Assembly (NCBI RefSeq): GCF_014236655.1
Contig: NZ_JACMYG010000027.1
Location: forward strand, 1-64,000
Source of the DNA: Pseudomonas kielensis
Lineage (GTDB): Bacteria > Pseudomonadota > Gammaproteobacteria > Pseudomonadales > Pseudomonadaceae
DNA length: 64,000 nucleotides
Reading direction: 5' to 3'
Position numbers and translations under genes: made by a program. Of the stretch, positions 52,550 to 61,466 are shown piece by piece. A model generated the notes under the pieces. It was not told the DNA's origin, ran no database searches, and was given only the letters and a program-made list of their open reading frames with translations. Positions within the stretch are counted from its first letter, which is position 1, and every line of letters begins with the position of its first letter.

Positions 52550-53401
52550 ATGCCTGCCGCTCGCCTGACATTGCCTTCGCCGGCAAAACTCAATTTGATG
52601 CTGCACATTCTTGGTCGCCGCGAAGACGGTTACCACGAACTGCAAACCCTGTTTCAATTTCTCGACTACGGCGATGAAATCACCTTTGCCGTACGCGATG
52701 ACGGCATCATCCGGTTGCACACCGAGTTCGAAGGCGTGCCCCATGACAGCAACCTGATCGTCAAGGCCGCCAAAAAACTCCAGGCGCAATCAGGATCGAC
52801 GCTGGGCATTGATATCTGGATCGACAAAGTCCTGCCCATGGGTGGCGGAATCGGTGGCGGCAGTTCGAATGCGGCCACCACCCTGCTGGGCCTCAACCAC
52901 CTCTGGCAACTGGGCTGGGATGAAGATCGCCTGGCCGCACTGGGCCTGACACTCGGCGCGGACGTCCCGGTTTTTGTCCGCGGTCATGCCGCTTTTGCCG
53001 AGGGCGTGGGGGAGAAACTGACCCCCGTGGACCCCGAAGAACCCTGGTATCTCGTGCTGGTACCGCAAGTATCTGTAAGTACAGCAGAAATTTTTTCCGA
53101 TCCTTTGTTGACACGTAACTCGTCTGCCATTAAAGTGCGCCCCGTTCCCAAGGGAAACAGTCGAAATGACTGCTTACCGGTAGTAGCAAGGCGTTATCCA
53201 GAGGTACGTAACGCTTTGAATTTGTTAGGTAAATTTACCGAAGCAAAACTTACCGGCACTGGAAGTTGTGTGTTTGGGGGCTTCCCAAGCAAAGCTGAAG
53301 CTGATAAAGTCTCGGCCCTTCTTACAGAGACCCTTACAGGGTTTGTAGCAAAGGGAAGCAACGTTTCGATGTTGCATCGCAAGCTGCAAAGTCTGCTCTA
53401 A
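52550..53401 (+). CDS. ispE: 4-diphosphocytidyl-2-C-methyl-D-erythritol kinase
   Basis: This GHMP kinase phosphorylates CDP-ME in the MEP isoprenoid pathway. The 283-residue protein has the SPAKLNLMLHI start with the catalytic Lys13, the ATP-binding PMGGGIGGGSSNAAT, and the C-terminal GTGSCVFGGF motif. Interestingly, the last third (from about 53080) is AT-richer than the rest and uses codons such as TTG, GTA and AGT more often. It is followed closely by tRNA-Gln and prs. Confidence 0.95.
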   Translation: MPAARLTLPSPAKLNLMLHILGRREDGYHELQTLFQFLDYGDEITFAVRDDGIIRLHTEFEGVPHDSNLIVKAAKKLQAQSGSTLGIDIWIDKVLPMGGGIGGGSSNAATTLLGLNHLWQLGWDEDRLAALGLTLGADVPVFVRGHAAFAEGVGEKLTPVDPEEPWYLVLVPQVSVSTAEIFSDPLLTRNSSAIKVRPVPKGNSRNDCLPVVARRYPEVRNALNLLGKFTEAKLTGTGSCVFGGFPSKAEADKVSALLTETLTGFVAKGSNVSMLHRKLQSLL

Positions 53402-53437
53402 AGGAACCGATTACTGGGTAATCGTTGCAACAGATAC

Positions 53438-53512
53438 AGGGGCGTCGCCAAGCGGTAAGGCAGCAGGTTTTGATCCTGCCATGCGTTGGTTCGAATCCAG
53501 CCGCCCCTGCCA
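53438..53512 (+). tRNA. tRNA-Gln (TTG)
   Basis: A 75-base cloverleaf with acceptor stem AGGGGCG/CGCCCCT, an anticodon loop with TTG at 53470-53472 flanked by stem GCAGG/CCTGC, a GGTTCGAATCC T-arm, and an encoded CCA end. It lies 36 bases after ispE and 46 before prs, as in P. aeruginosa. Confidence 0.97.
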
Positions 53513-53558
53513 TTTTCCTATACTCATCCAGGTTACCCTCAGCCTTCAGGTACTGCGC

Positions 53559-54500
53559 GTGTCCAAGATGATGGTCTTTACGGGGAACGCTAACCCCGAT
53601 CTGGCTCGGCGTGTCGTACGTCAGCTGCATATCCCTCTCGGTGACATCTCTGTCGGTAAGTTTTCCGACGGCGAAATTACAGCCGAGATCAATGAAAATG
53701 TCCGCGGTAAAGACGTTTTCATTATTCAGCCGACTTGCGCTCCGACCAACGATAACCTGATGGAACTGGTAGTGATGGCTGATGCCTTCCGCCGCTCCTC
53801 AGCCACTCGAATCACTGCGGTGATCCCCTACTTTGGTTATGCCCGTCAGGATCGCCGTCCGCGTTCCGCACGTGTAGCTATCAGCGCGAAAGTTGTTGCT
53901 GACATGCTTACCGTAGTCGGCATCGATCGTGTTCTCACGGTTGATTTGCATGCTGACCAGATCCAGGGCTTCTTCGATATTCCGGTAGATAACATCTACG
54001 GCTCCCCTGTATTGGTGGATGACATCGAAGACCAACGCTTCGAAAACCTGATGATCGTGTCCCCGGACATTGGCGGCGTCGTGCGTGCACGTGCTGTTGC
54101 CAAATCCCTGGGCGTTGATCTCGGGATCATCGACAAGCGCCGTGAGAAAGCCAATCACTCTGAAGTGATGCATATCATCGGTGATGTCGAAGGGCGTACC
54201 TGTATCCTGGTTGACGACATGGTCGATACCGCCGGCACCCTGTGCCACGCGGCTAAAGCCTTGAAAGAGCATGGCGCTGCCAAAGTCTTTGCCTACTGCA
54301 CACACCCTGTGCTGTCGGGTCGGGCCATCGAGAACATTGAAAATTCCGTGCTGGACGAGCTGGTGGTGACCAACACCATCCCGCTGTCCGCTGCAGCACA
54401 AGCCTGTGCACGTATCCGTCAACTGGATATCGCACCGGTTGTTGCCGAAGCGGTTCGCCGCATCAGCAATGAAGAATCGATCAGCGCGATGTTCCGTTAA
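53559..54500 (+). CDS. prs: Ribose-phosphate pyrophosphokinase
   Basis: This enzyme makes PRPP from ribose-5-phosphate and ATP, the common precursor of purines, pyrimidines, His, Trp and NAD. The 313-residue chain is nearly identical by eye to P. aeruginosa Prs. Present are FGYARQDRRPRSARVAIS, the DLHADQIQGFF segment and the PRPP loop of LVDDMVDTAGTL. The GTG at 53559 is used, because CAGG is well placed and the known N-terminus is VSKMM-like. ATG codons follow at 53568. Confidence 0.96.
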   Translation: MSKMMVFTGNANPDLARRVVRQLHIPLGDISVGKFSDGEITAEINENVRGKDVFIIQPTCAPTNDNLMELVVMADAFRRSSATRITAVIPYFGYARQDRRPRSARVAISAKVVADMLTVVGIDRVLTVDLHADQIQGFFDIPVDNIYGSPVLVDDIEDQRFENLMIVSPDIGGVVRARAVAKSLGVDLGIIDKRREKANHSEVMHIIGDVEGRTCILVDDMVDTAGTLCHAAKALKEHGAAKVFAYCTHPVLSGRAIENIENSVLDELVVTNTIPLSAAAQACARIRQLDIAPVVAEAVRRISNEESISAMFR

Positions 54501-54531
54501 GGGCCCTGCCCTTCGGACTTCTCGATGACGA

Positions 54532-54574
54532 AAAGCGCCCCGCCCCGGCATTCCTGTCGGGGCGGGGCTTTTTT
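54532..54574 (+). terminator. Terminator of prs
   Basis: A long GC stem (GCCCCGCCCCG against CGGGGCGGGGC, about 54537-54568) is followed by six T. It separates prs from rplY. Confidence 0.92.
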
Positions 54575-54639
54575 GCCCATATCGCCTTTAGCGCTGGTCG
54601 CAAACGCTGGGGCGAATGTGGTTATTTTGGAGATACAAC

Positions 54640-55239
54640 ATGAACGATTTTACTCTGAATGCTGAAGCGCGTTCCGACCTGGGGAAAGGTGCGAGCCGCC
54701 GCCTGCGTCGTCTCGCAAGCCTGGTTCCAGCTGTAGTTTACGGTGGCGACAAAGCCCCTGAATCCATCAGCATGCTGGCCAAAGAAGTTGCCAAACTGCT
54801 CGAAAACGAAGCGGCTTACAGCCACATCATCGAGCTGAACGTTGGTGGCACCAAGCAAAACGTAATCATCAAAGCTCTGCAACGTCACCCGGCTAAAGGC
54901 CACGTGATGCACGCTGACTTCGTACGCGTTGTTGCTGGTCAGAAACTGACCGCTATCGTTCCTGTGCACTTCATCAACGAAGCTGCTCCAGTGAAGAAAG
55001 GCGGCGAGATCTCGCACGTTGTTGCAGAAATCGAAGTTTCCTGCCTGCCAAAAGACCTGCCTGAATTCATCGAAGTTGACCTGGCTAACGCCGAAGTCGG
55101 CTCGATCATTCACCTGTCCGACATCAGCGCTCCTAAAGGCGTTGAATTTGTTGCTCTGGCTCACGGTAACGACCTGGCTGTTGCCAACGTTCACGCTCCA
55201 CGTGTTGCTCCAGAAGCTGCAGAAGACGCTGCAGAGTAA
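54640..55239 (+). CDS. rplY: 50S ribosomal protein L25 (Ctc type)
   Basis: This 199-residue protein binds 5S rRNA. The N-terminal L25 domain (about residues 1-95) is followed by a TL5/Ctc-type C-terminal domain, giving the long form common in Pseudomonas. The ATG at 54640 has GGAG upstream. Codon choice is strongly biased to GCT, GTT and CTG, and GC content is lower, as in highly expressed genes. Its own promoter is expected after the prs terminator. Confidence 0.95.
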   Translation: MNDFTLNAEARSDLGKGASRRLRRLASLVPAVVYGGDKAPESISMLAKEVAKLLENEAAYSHIIELNVGGTKQNVIIKALQRHPAKGHVMHADFVRVVAGQKLTAIVPVHFINEAAPVKKGGEISHVVAEIEVSCLPKDLPEFIEVDLANAEVGSIIHLSDISAPKGVEFVALAHGNDLAVANVHAPRVAPEAAEDAAE

Positions 55240-55407
55240 ATTACTCTGTACGTCGGAGTGACCGAGTAACATCGCGGGCTGGAACGTAGCGAGAAAGCGG
55301 GCGGAACGCGGAGTTTACATCATGGTAAATGAGCACTTTTCGTCCACTTTCGCCGCACATCTCCATGGCGGCGATGTTATTAACCACTCCAAGGAAGGGC
55401 CCCTGAC

Positions 55408-55992
55408 GTGACTGCCATCAAACTGATCGTTGGCCTGGGAAATCCAGGCGCCGAATACGAACAGACCCGGCATAACGCAGGGGCCCTTTTTGTTGAGCGC
55501 ATCGCGCACGCGCAAGGCGTCAATCTTGTCGCCGATCGCAAATATTTCGGCCTGACCGGGCGCTACTCGCATCAAGGTCAGGATGTTCGTCTGCTGATTC
55601 CCACCACGTACATGAACCGCAGCGGCCAGGCCGTAGCGGCCCTTGCAGGTTTCTTCCGCATCAAGCCTGAAGAAATTCTCGTGGCGCATGACGAACTCGA
55701 CCTGCCACCCGGCGTTGCCAAGCTCAAGCAGGGCGGCGGCCATGGCGGTCACAACGGGTTGCGCGACATCATCGCGCAACTGGGCAATCAGAACACGTTC
55801 TACCGCCTGCGGCTTGGCATTGGCCACCCGGGCGTTGCCAGTATGGTTTCAAATTTCGTCCTGGGTCGTGCGCCACGCGCCGAACAGGAAAAACTCGATG
55901 CCAGCATCGACTTTGCCCTCGGCGTGCTGCCGGATATCCTCGCCGGAGAATGGAACCGCGCGATGAAAAACCTGCACAGCCAGAAGGCCTGA
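55408..55992 (+). CDS. pth: Peptidyl-tRNA hydrolase
   Basis: This essential enzyme releases peptides from tRNAs that drop off the ribosome. The 194-residue protein has the catalytic His in EYEQTRHNAGALF, the conserved NRSGQAVAAL segment and GGGHGGHNGLRDI. It starts with GTG (55408) with AAGGA upstream. The 168-base gap from rplY has an imperfect hairpin TTACTC/GAGTAA (about 55241-55269) but no gene. ychF follows after 22 bases. Confidence 0.95.
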   Translation: MTAIKLIVGLGNPGAEYEQTRHNAGALFVERIAHAQGVNLVADRKYFGLTGRYSHQGQDVRLLIPTTYMNRSGQAVAALAGFFRIKPEEILVAHDELDLPPGVAKLKQGGGHGGHNGLRDIIAQLGNQNTFYRLRLGIGHPGVASMVSNFVLGRAPRAEQEKLDASIDFALGVLPDILAGEWNRAMKNLHSQKA

Positions 55993-56014
55993 CTTTTACC
56001 CGAGGGGAAACACC

Positions 56015-57115
56015 ATGGGATTCAATTGCGGCATCGTCGGCCTGCCTAACGTCGGCAAGTCCACCCTGTTCAACGCCCTGACCAAGTCCGGTATCGCGGC
56101 CGAGAACTTCCCCTTCTGCACCATCGAGCCGAACAGCGGTATCGTGCCGATGCCGGATCCACGCCTGGACGCCCTGGCGGCCATCGTCAATCCAAAGCGC
56201 ATCCTGCCGACCACCATGGAATTCGTCGACATCGCTGGCCTGGTCGCCGGCGCCTCGAAAGGTGAAGGCCTGGGCAATAAATTCCTGGCCAACATCCGCG
56301 AAACCGATGCCATCGCCCACGTGGTCCGCTGCTTTGAAGACGACAACGTGATTCACGTCTCCAACAGCGTCGACCCGAAACGCGACATCGAGATCATCGA
56401 CCTGGAACTGATCTTCGCCGACCTCGACAGCTGCGAGAAGCAACTGCAGAAAGTCGCGCGCAACGCCAAGGGTGGTGACAAGGACGCCGTGGTCCAGAAG
56501 GCTCTGCTGGAGCAACTGATCGCCCACTTCACCGAAGGCAAGCCGGCACGCAGCCTGATGAAGAACATGAGCACCGACGAAAAAGCGGTGATCAAGGGCT
56601 TCCACCTGCTGACCACCAAGCCGGTGATGTACATCGCCAACGTGGCCGAAGACGGCTTCGAGAACAACCCGCTGCTCGACGTGGTGATGGCCATCGCCGA
56701 AGAAGAAGGCGCCATGGTTGTCCCGGTGTGCAACAAGATCGAAGCGGAAATCGCCGAGCTCGATGACGGCGAAGAGAAAGACATGTTCCTCGAGGCCCTG
56801 GGCCTGGAAGAGCCTGGCTTGAACCGCGTGATCCGTGCGGGCTACGAAATGCTGCACCTGCAGACCTACTTCACCGCCGGTGTTGAAGAAGTCCGCGCCT
56901 GGACCGTACGCGTCGGCGCCACCGCCCCGCAAGCGGCCGGCGTGATCCACACCGACTTCGAAAAAGGCTTTATCCGCGCCGAAGTGATCGCCTACAACGA
57001 CTTCATCCAATTCAAGGGTGAGGCCGGTGCCAAGGAAGCCGGTAAATGGCGCCTGGAAGGCAAGGACTACATCGTCAAAGACGGCGACGTGATGCACTTC
57101 CGCTTCAACGTGTAA
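56015..57115 (+). CDS. ychF: Redox-regulated ATPase YchF (OLA1 family)
   Basis: This 366-residue Obg-like P-loop ATPase binds ribosomes and is linked to stress responses. It has the G1 motif GLPNVGKSTLFNALT, the NKIE variant of the G4 motif (which favours ATP) and the C-terminal TGS domain region (FEKGFIRAEVIAYNDF). It follows pth by 22 bases in the common pth-ychF operon. Confidence 0.96.
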   Translation: MGFNCGIVGLPNVGKSTLFNALTKSGIAAENFPFCTIEPNSGIVPMPDPRLDALAAIVNPKRILPTTMEFVDIAGLVAGASKGEGLGNKFLANIRETDAIAHVVRCFEDDNVIHVSNSVDPKRDIEIIDLELIFADLDSCEKQLQKVARNAKGGDKDAVVQKALLEQLIAHFTEGKPARSLMKNMSTDEKAVIKGFHLLTTKPVMYIANVAEDGFENNPLLDVVMAIAEEEGAMVVPVCNKIEAEIAELDDGEEKDMFLEALGLEEPGLNRVIRAGYEMLHLQTYFTAGVEEVRAWTVRVGATAPQAAGVIHTDFEKGFIRAEVIAYNDFIQFKGEAGAKEAGKWRLEGKDYIVKDGDVMHFRFNV

Positions 57116-57123
57116 GCCACACG

Positions 57124-57162
57124 CCGAAAAAAAGCCGCGTTTGATACGCGGCTTTTTTGTGC
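57124..57162. terminator. Bidirectional terminator after ychF
   Basis: AGCCGCGT (57133-57140) and ACGCGGCT (57146-57153) form a stem flanked by A- and T-tracts. It serves both ychF and the convergent MFS gene. Confidence 0.92.
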
Positions 57163-57179
57163 CTGCGATCTTTAAGGCG

Positions 57180-58397
57180 TCAGGTCTTTTTGGTGCGCGG
57201 CAGGAAGATCGCCAGCACACCAAGCAACGGCAGGAACGAGCACAGGAAATACACGTACTCGATGCCGTGGATGTCCGCCAGGAAACCCAGCAGCGCCGCC
57301 CCCACTCCGCCAAATCCGAACATCAGGCCGAAGAACACCCCAGCGATCATCCCGACATTGCCCGGCACCAGTTCCTGTGCATAGACCACGATGGCGGAGA
57401 AGGCCGAGGCCAGGATGAAGCCGATCACCACGCTCAGGACGCTGGTCCAGAACAGGTCGACATGGGGCAGCAGCAAGGTGAACGGCGCCACCCCCAGGAT
57501 CGAGAACCAGATCACTGCCTTACGGCCGATCTTGTCGCCGATCGGCCCGCCGAAAAAGGTCCCCGCCGCCACCGCCCCCAGGAACAGGAACAGGTGCAAC
57601 TGGGAGCTGGCCACCGACAGGTCGAACTTCTCGATCAGGTAGAACGTGAAGTAGCTGGTCAGGCTGGACATGTAGAAGTACTTGGAGAACACCAGCAGGC
57701 CAAGCACCACCAACGCACTCAGCACCCTGCCCTTCGACAGCCCGTGAGTCGCCGCCTGGCCCTGCTTGAGCTTGAACAGGCTCAAGTGGTTGGCGTACCA
57801 GCGGCTGATGCGGTACAGCACCAGCAGGGCGAACACAGCGAACAGGCCGAACCAGGCCACATTGCCCTGGCCGAACGGAATGATGATCGCCGCCGCCAGC
57901 AAGGGGCCGAATGCCGAGCCGGCGTTACCACCCACCTGGAAGGTCGACTGCGCCAGGCCAAAACGTCCACCGGATGCCAGACGTGCCACCCGCGAGGCTT
58001 CCGGGTGAAAGGTCGAGGAGCCGATGCCGATCAACCCTGCCGCCAGCAGGATCAAGGGAAAGCTGCCGACCTGGGACATCATCAGAATGCCGATCAGGGT
58101 GCAGATCATGCCCATCGGCAGCAGATAAGGCTTGGGGTGACGGTCGGTGTAGTAGCCGACCCAAGGCTGGAGCAGCGAGGCCGTGAGCTGGAAGGTCAAG
58201 GTGATCAGGCCGACTTGAGTGAACGTCAGGCCGTAGCTGTCCTTGAGCATCGGATAGATCGACGGCAGCACCGCCTGGATCAGGTCGTTGATCAAATGCG
58301 CCAGCGCCACCGCGCCGATGATGCGCATGACCAAGGGGCTACTTTGCGAGCTCGCGGGTGTCGCGCAAGCGGACACTTGAGGGGTACTGGTTGCCAT
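57180..58397 (-). CDS. fsr: Fosmidomycin-resistance-type MFS efflux pump
   Basis: This 405-residue inner-membrane drug:proton antiporter has about twelve hydrophobic segments and the Fsr-type features HLINDLIQAVLPSIYPML at the first segment, GYYTDRHPKPYLLP loop and STFHPEASRVARLASGG. The ATG at 58397 gives a normal start; the longer frame to 58451 does not. It is convergent with ychF. Known members export fosmidomycin. The natural substrate is unknown. Confidence 0.88.
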   Translation of the reverse strand: MATSTPQVSACATPASSQSSPLVMRIIGAVALAHLINDLIQAVLPSIYPMLKDSYGLTFTQVGLITLTFQLTASLLQPWVGYYTDRHPKPYLLPMGMICTLIGILMMSQVGSFPLILLAAGLIGIGSSTFHPEASRVARLASGGRFGLAQSTFQVGGNAGSAFGPLLAAAIIIPFGQGNVAWFGLFAVFALLVLYRISRWYANHLSLFKLKQGQAATHGLSKGRVLSALVVLGLLVFSKYFYMSSLTSYFTFYLIEKFDLSVASSQLHLFLFLGAVAAGTFFGGPIGDKIGRKAVIWFSILGVAPFTLLLPHVDLFWTSVLSVVIGFILASAFSAIVVYAQELVPGNVGMIAGVFFGLMFGFGGVGAALLGFLADIHGIEYVYFLCSFLPLLGVLAIFLPRTKKT

Positions 58398-58607
58398 GAA
58401 AGTTTCCAAACAGCAGAGGGGTGCGCACGTGCAGGTGCGCCAATGTGCCATTTTTCACTGCGGCAACGCCATCCCCTTAGCCTGCTAACGACTTTAAATA
58501 ATCCATCGGTGGGATGATTTGCCCGGGAGCAAAGCAAAAAAACCGGGGTTTTTCCGCAGTCTGAGGATAAGCAGTTGAAAGCGTAGAGAAATATTTTAGA
58601 TTTATGC

Positions 58608-58636
58608 TTGACACATCGTCGTTCCAAGCCAATAAT
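58608..58636 (+). promoter_or_regulatory. Promoter of tRNA-Met
   Basis: TTGACA (58608-58613), 17 bases, AATAAT (58631-58636) lies just upstream of tRNA-Met, followed by a GC-rich GCGCGCC discriminator. That composition is typical of stringently controlled stable-RNA promoters. Confidence 0.75.
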
Positions 58637-58647
58637 GCGCGCCACTT

Positions 58648-58724
58648 GGCTACATAGCTCAGTTGGTTAGAGCATAGCATTCATAATGCTGGGGTCCGGG
58701 GTTCAAGTCCCTGTGTAGCCACCA
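58648..58724 (+). tRNA. tRNA-Met (CAT), elongator
   Basis: A 77-base cloverleaf with acceptor stem GGCTACA/TGTAGCC, anticodon loop TTCATAA (anticodon CAT) on stem TAGCA/TGCTG, a GGTTCAAGTCC T-arm and an encoded CCA. It matches the Pseudomonas elongator tRNA-Met and lacks initiator features. Confidence 0.95.
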
Positions 58725-58732
58725 AGTACTAA

Positions 58733-58764
58733 AAACGGCTTACCGCAAGGTAGGCCGTTTTTTT
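58733..58764 (+). terminator. Terminator of tRNA-Met
   Basis: AAACGGCTTACC pairs with GGTAGGCCGTTT across a GCAA loop, followed by a T run. It lies nine bases after the tRNA. Confidence 0.88.
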
Positions 58765-58870
58765 ATGCCTGGAGAAAAGTGCCGCCCGCTCACACCCGCC
58801 CCAACGTTGCAGCCGGTCTCTGCCGCCGATACAGTCGCCCCCTCTATTTCCCCATGGACGGAGTGCCCTC

Positions 58871-60715
58871 GTGTTCCCAGCCTTCCCTACACGCCGCTTG
58901 CGCCTCGGCGCCCTGTCGCTGCTCGCCACCGCGCTGACCCTCGCCGCCTGTAGCGCGCCACCCGCCTCGACCGCCGTCAGCGCCCTGCCCGCAGCGCCGG
59001 AAATGGCCTCGGGCTTTCGCACCGACCTGAGCACCCAGTACGCCAGCAAGCACATGGCGGCAGCGGCCAATCCGCTGGCCGCTGCCGCCGGGCGGGAGAT
59101 GCTGCGCCAGGGTGGCTCAGCCATCGACGCCGCCATCGCCATGCAGGCGGTGTTGACCCTGGTAGAACCCCAGTCTTCGGGAATTGGCGGTGGCGCCATG
59201 ATCGTGCTGTGGGACGGCAAGGCCGTGCGCACCTACGATGGCCGCGAAACCGCACCGGCGGGCGCCACCGAACGGCTGTTCCTGCAGGCCGATGGCAAGC
59301 CGATGCCGTTCCTGCAGGCACAGATCGGTGGCCGTTCGGTCGGCACGCCGGGGGTCTTGCGCGCACTGGAGATGGCGCATCGCGAACACGGGCGCCTGCC
59401 GTGGGCCAGGCTGTTTGAGCCGGCCATCGAATTGGCACAGAACGGCTTTGCGATCTCGCCACGCCTGCACACGATGATTGCCTCTGACCCTTTCCTGCCG
59501 CGCTCTCCCGACATGGCGGCGTATTTCCTCAACCGCGATGGCAGCCCGAAAGCCGTCGGCACCCTGCTGCAAAACCCGGCCCTGGCCAAGGTCCTGGAAC
59601 GCATTGCCAAGGAAGGTCCGGACGCCCTGTATCAGGGGCCGATTGCCCAGGAGATCGTGGCCAAGGTCCAGGGCCACGCCAACCCCGGCAGCCTGTCGCT
59701 CAACGACCTCAAGGGCTACCGGGCCAAGGAGCGTGCTGCACTGTGCAGCGACTACAAGCGCTGGCAAGTCTGCGGCATGCCGCCACCCTCGTCGGGCGGG
59801 GTTGCCGTGGCACAGATCCTCGGCACCTTGCAGGCCCTGGAAGGCCGCGACAGCCGTTTTGCCCTGGCACCCCTCGCACCTCGCAAGAGCGACCGTCCGT
59901 CCGGCCTTGAGCCGGCTCCTGAGGCCGTGCACCTGATTGCCGAAGCCGAGCGCCTGGCCTACGCCGACCGCGCACTGTACGTCGCCGACCCGGACTTCGT
60001 GCCGGTGCCCGTGGCGGGCCTGCTCTCCCCTGCTTACCTGAGCACTCGCGCCGCCTTGATCGGTGAGCGCAGCATGGGCACTGCCAAGCCCGGCACACCG
60101 GCGGGCATCCAAGTGGCCTACGCGGCGGATCGCTCGCCCCTGCGCATCTCGACCTCCCAGGTGGTGGCCGTCGACGACGTGGGGGGGGCGGTGTCGATGA
60201 CCACTACCGTGGAAGCCGCGTTCGGTTCGCACCTTATGGTGCAGGGCTTCATGCTCAACAATCAGATGACCGACTTCTCGTTCATCGCCGAAGAACATGG
60301 CCAGCCGGTGGCCAACCGCGTCGAGCCCGGCAAACGCCCGCGTTCATCCATGGCGCCGACGCTGATCTTCGACCGCCAGAGCGGCGAACTGCTGGCCACG
60401 GTCGGCTCCCCCGGCGGGTCGCAAATCATCGAATACGTCACCAAGTCGGTGGTCGGCATGCTCGACTGGCAACTCGACCCTCAAGCCGCCATCAGCCTGC
60501 CCAACTTCGGCAGCCGCAACGGCCCCACCGAACTGGAGCGCGGTCAGTTCAGCCCGGCGCTGATCCAGGCGCTCAAGGACAAAGGGCATACGGTGAACGA
60601 GATCGACATGACCAGCGGCACCCAGGCCATCGTTCGCGTGCGCGACGCGCAGGGCCAGGCGGCCTGGGCCGGTGGCGCCGATCCACGGCGTGAAGGTGCA
60701 GCGCTGGGGGATTGA
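58871..60715 (+). CDS. ggt: Gamma-glutamyltransferase
   Basis: This 614-residue N-terminal-nucleophile hydrolase cleaves the gamma-glutamyl bond of glutathione in the periplasm, and should self-process into two subunits. The expected nucleophile is Thr428 (in RISTSQVVAV), by alignment to E. coli Thr391. The block before it is TSQ rather than the common TTH. GGMP-type features include MLNNQMTDFSF and GSPGGSQIIEYV. A lipobox-like LAAC (Cys27) suggests a lipoprotein. The start is GTG at 58871. It is a monocistronic gene. Confidence 0.9.
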   Translation: MFPAFPTRRLRLGALSLLATALTLAACSAPPASTAVSALPAAPEMASGFRTDLSTQYASKHMAAAANPLAAAAGREMLRQGGSAIDAAIAMQAVLTLVEPQSSGIGGGAMIVLWDGKAVRTYDGRETAPAGATERLFLQADGKPMPFLQAQIGGRSVGTPGVLRALEMAHREHGRLPWARLFEPAIELAQNGFAISPRLHTMIASDPFLPRSPDMAAYFLNRDGSPKAVGTLLQNPALAKVLERIAKEGPDALYQGPIAQEIVAKVQGHANPGSLSLNDLKGYRAKERAALCSDYKRWQVCGMPPPSSGGVAVAQILGTLQALEGRDSRFALAPLAPRKSDRPSGLEPAPEAVHLIAEAERLAYADRALYVADPDFVPVPVAGLLSPAYLSTRAALIGERSMGTAKPGTPAGIQVAYAADRSPLRISTSQVVAVDDVGGAVSMTTTVEAAFGSHLMVQGFMLNNQMTDFSFIAEEHGQPVANRVEPGKRPRSSMAPTLIFDRQSGELLATVGSPGGSQIIEYVTKSVVGMLDWQLDPQAAISLPNFGSRNGPTELERGQFSPALIQALKDKGHTVNEIDMTSGTQAIVRVRDAQGQAAWAGGADPRREGAALGD

Positions 60716-60783
60716 TCGGGAAACCGGACAGGAACCGCACTGTGCGGCAGTGGCGAGCAGGGTTGATCGCCACTGCCCGCCGT

Positions 60784-61260
60784 CTACGCCGCGATACGCA
60801 AATGCACCAGGGCCAGCCGGCGGCCCTGTGGGTCCTGGCGCTCTTCAATGGCAAACGGGGTAAACCCCAGCTTGGGGTAGAGCAACAGCCCGGCCACGTT
60901 GGTGTTGAAGCACGACAGCGTCACCTCCCGGGCCTGGTGCCGGGTGCGGGCAATCGTGATCATCTGCTCGATCAGTTGCGCGCCGATGCCCTTGCCCCGC
61001 ACTTCAGGATCGACGATCACGTTACCGATGGTGCAGGTGCCCGCCTCTGCCCATTGATAGAAGTTGGCAAAGCCTGCAACCACACCGTCCAGCTCGATCA
61101 CGGTGGAGTCCGAACGTTTGTCGATCGAGCCCTGCAATTGGTCGTCGGTCAGCGGCCAGGTCGCGGCCGGAAAAAAGAAAAACTGTTCTTCCTGGTTGCG
61201 GGCAAAACCACAGATCCGCGGAACATCCCGGGCTTCTACCGCTCTGAAAGTGATGGTCAT
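60784..61260 (-). CDS. GNAT-family acetyltransferase
   Basis: This 158-residue acetyl-CoA-dependent acyltransferase has the GNAT fold, including the acetyl-CoA-binding segment VDPEVRGKGIGAQLIEQM and a C-terminal KLGFTPF. The substrate is unknown. The ATG at 61260 is chosen as family start because the frame to 61326 has no support. It is divergent from the AraC gene with 206 bases between. Confidence 0.88.
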   Translation of the reverse strand: MTITFRAVEARDVPRICGFARNQEEQFFFFPAATWPLTDDQLQGSIDKRSDSTVIELDGVVAGFANFYQWAEAGTCTIGNVIVDPEVRGKGIGAQLIEQMITIARTRHQAREVTLSCFNTNVAGLLLYPKLGFTPFAIEERQDPQGRRLALVHLRIAA

Positions 61261-61466
61261 GGGTGGGTCTCCTTGTCCCTTTTTTAACGATTGGCAACCC
61301 GATGGGCGCCAAACAATAGCGAGCAACTGCCAGCCACCGGTGTGATCGCTGGAACAGCGTTTTTACTCGACCTTGAGCCCATCAGGCAAACGGTTATCCG
61401 GCTGACAGCCCACCCGCCGCTGAGATACCGTGGGAACCCGTGCCAATCCCATGATGAAGACTGCCC

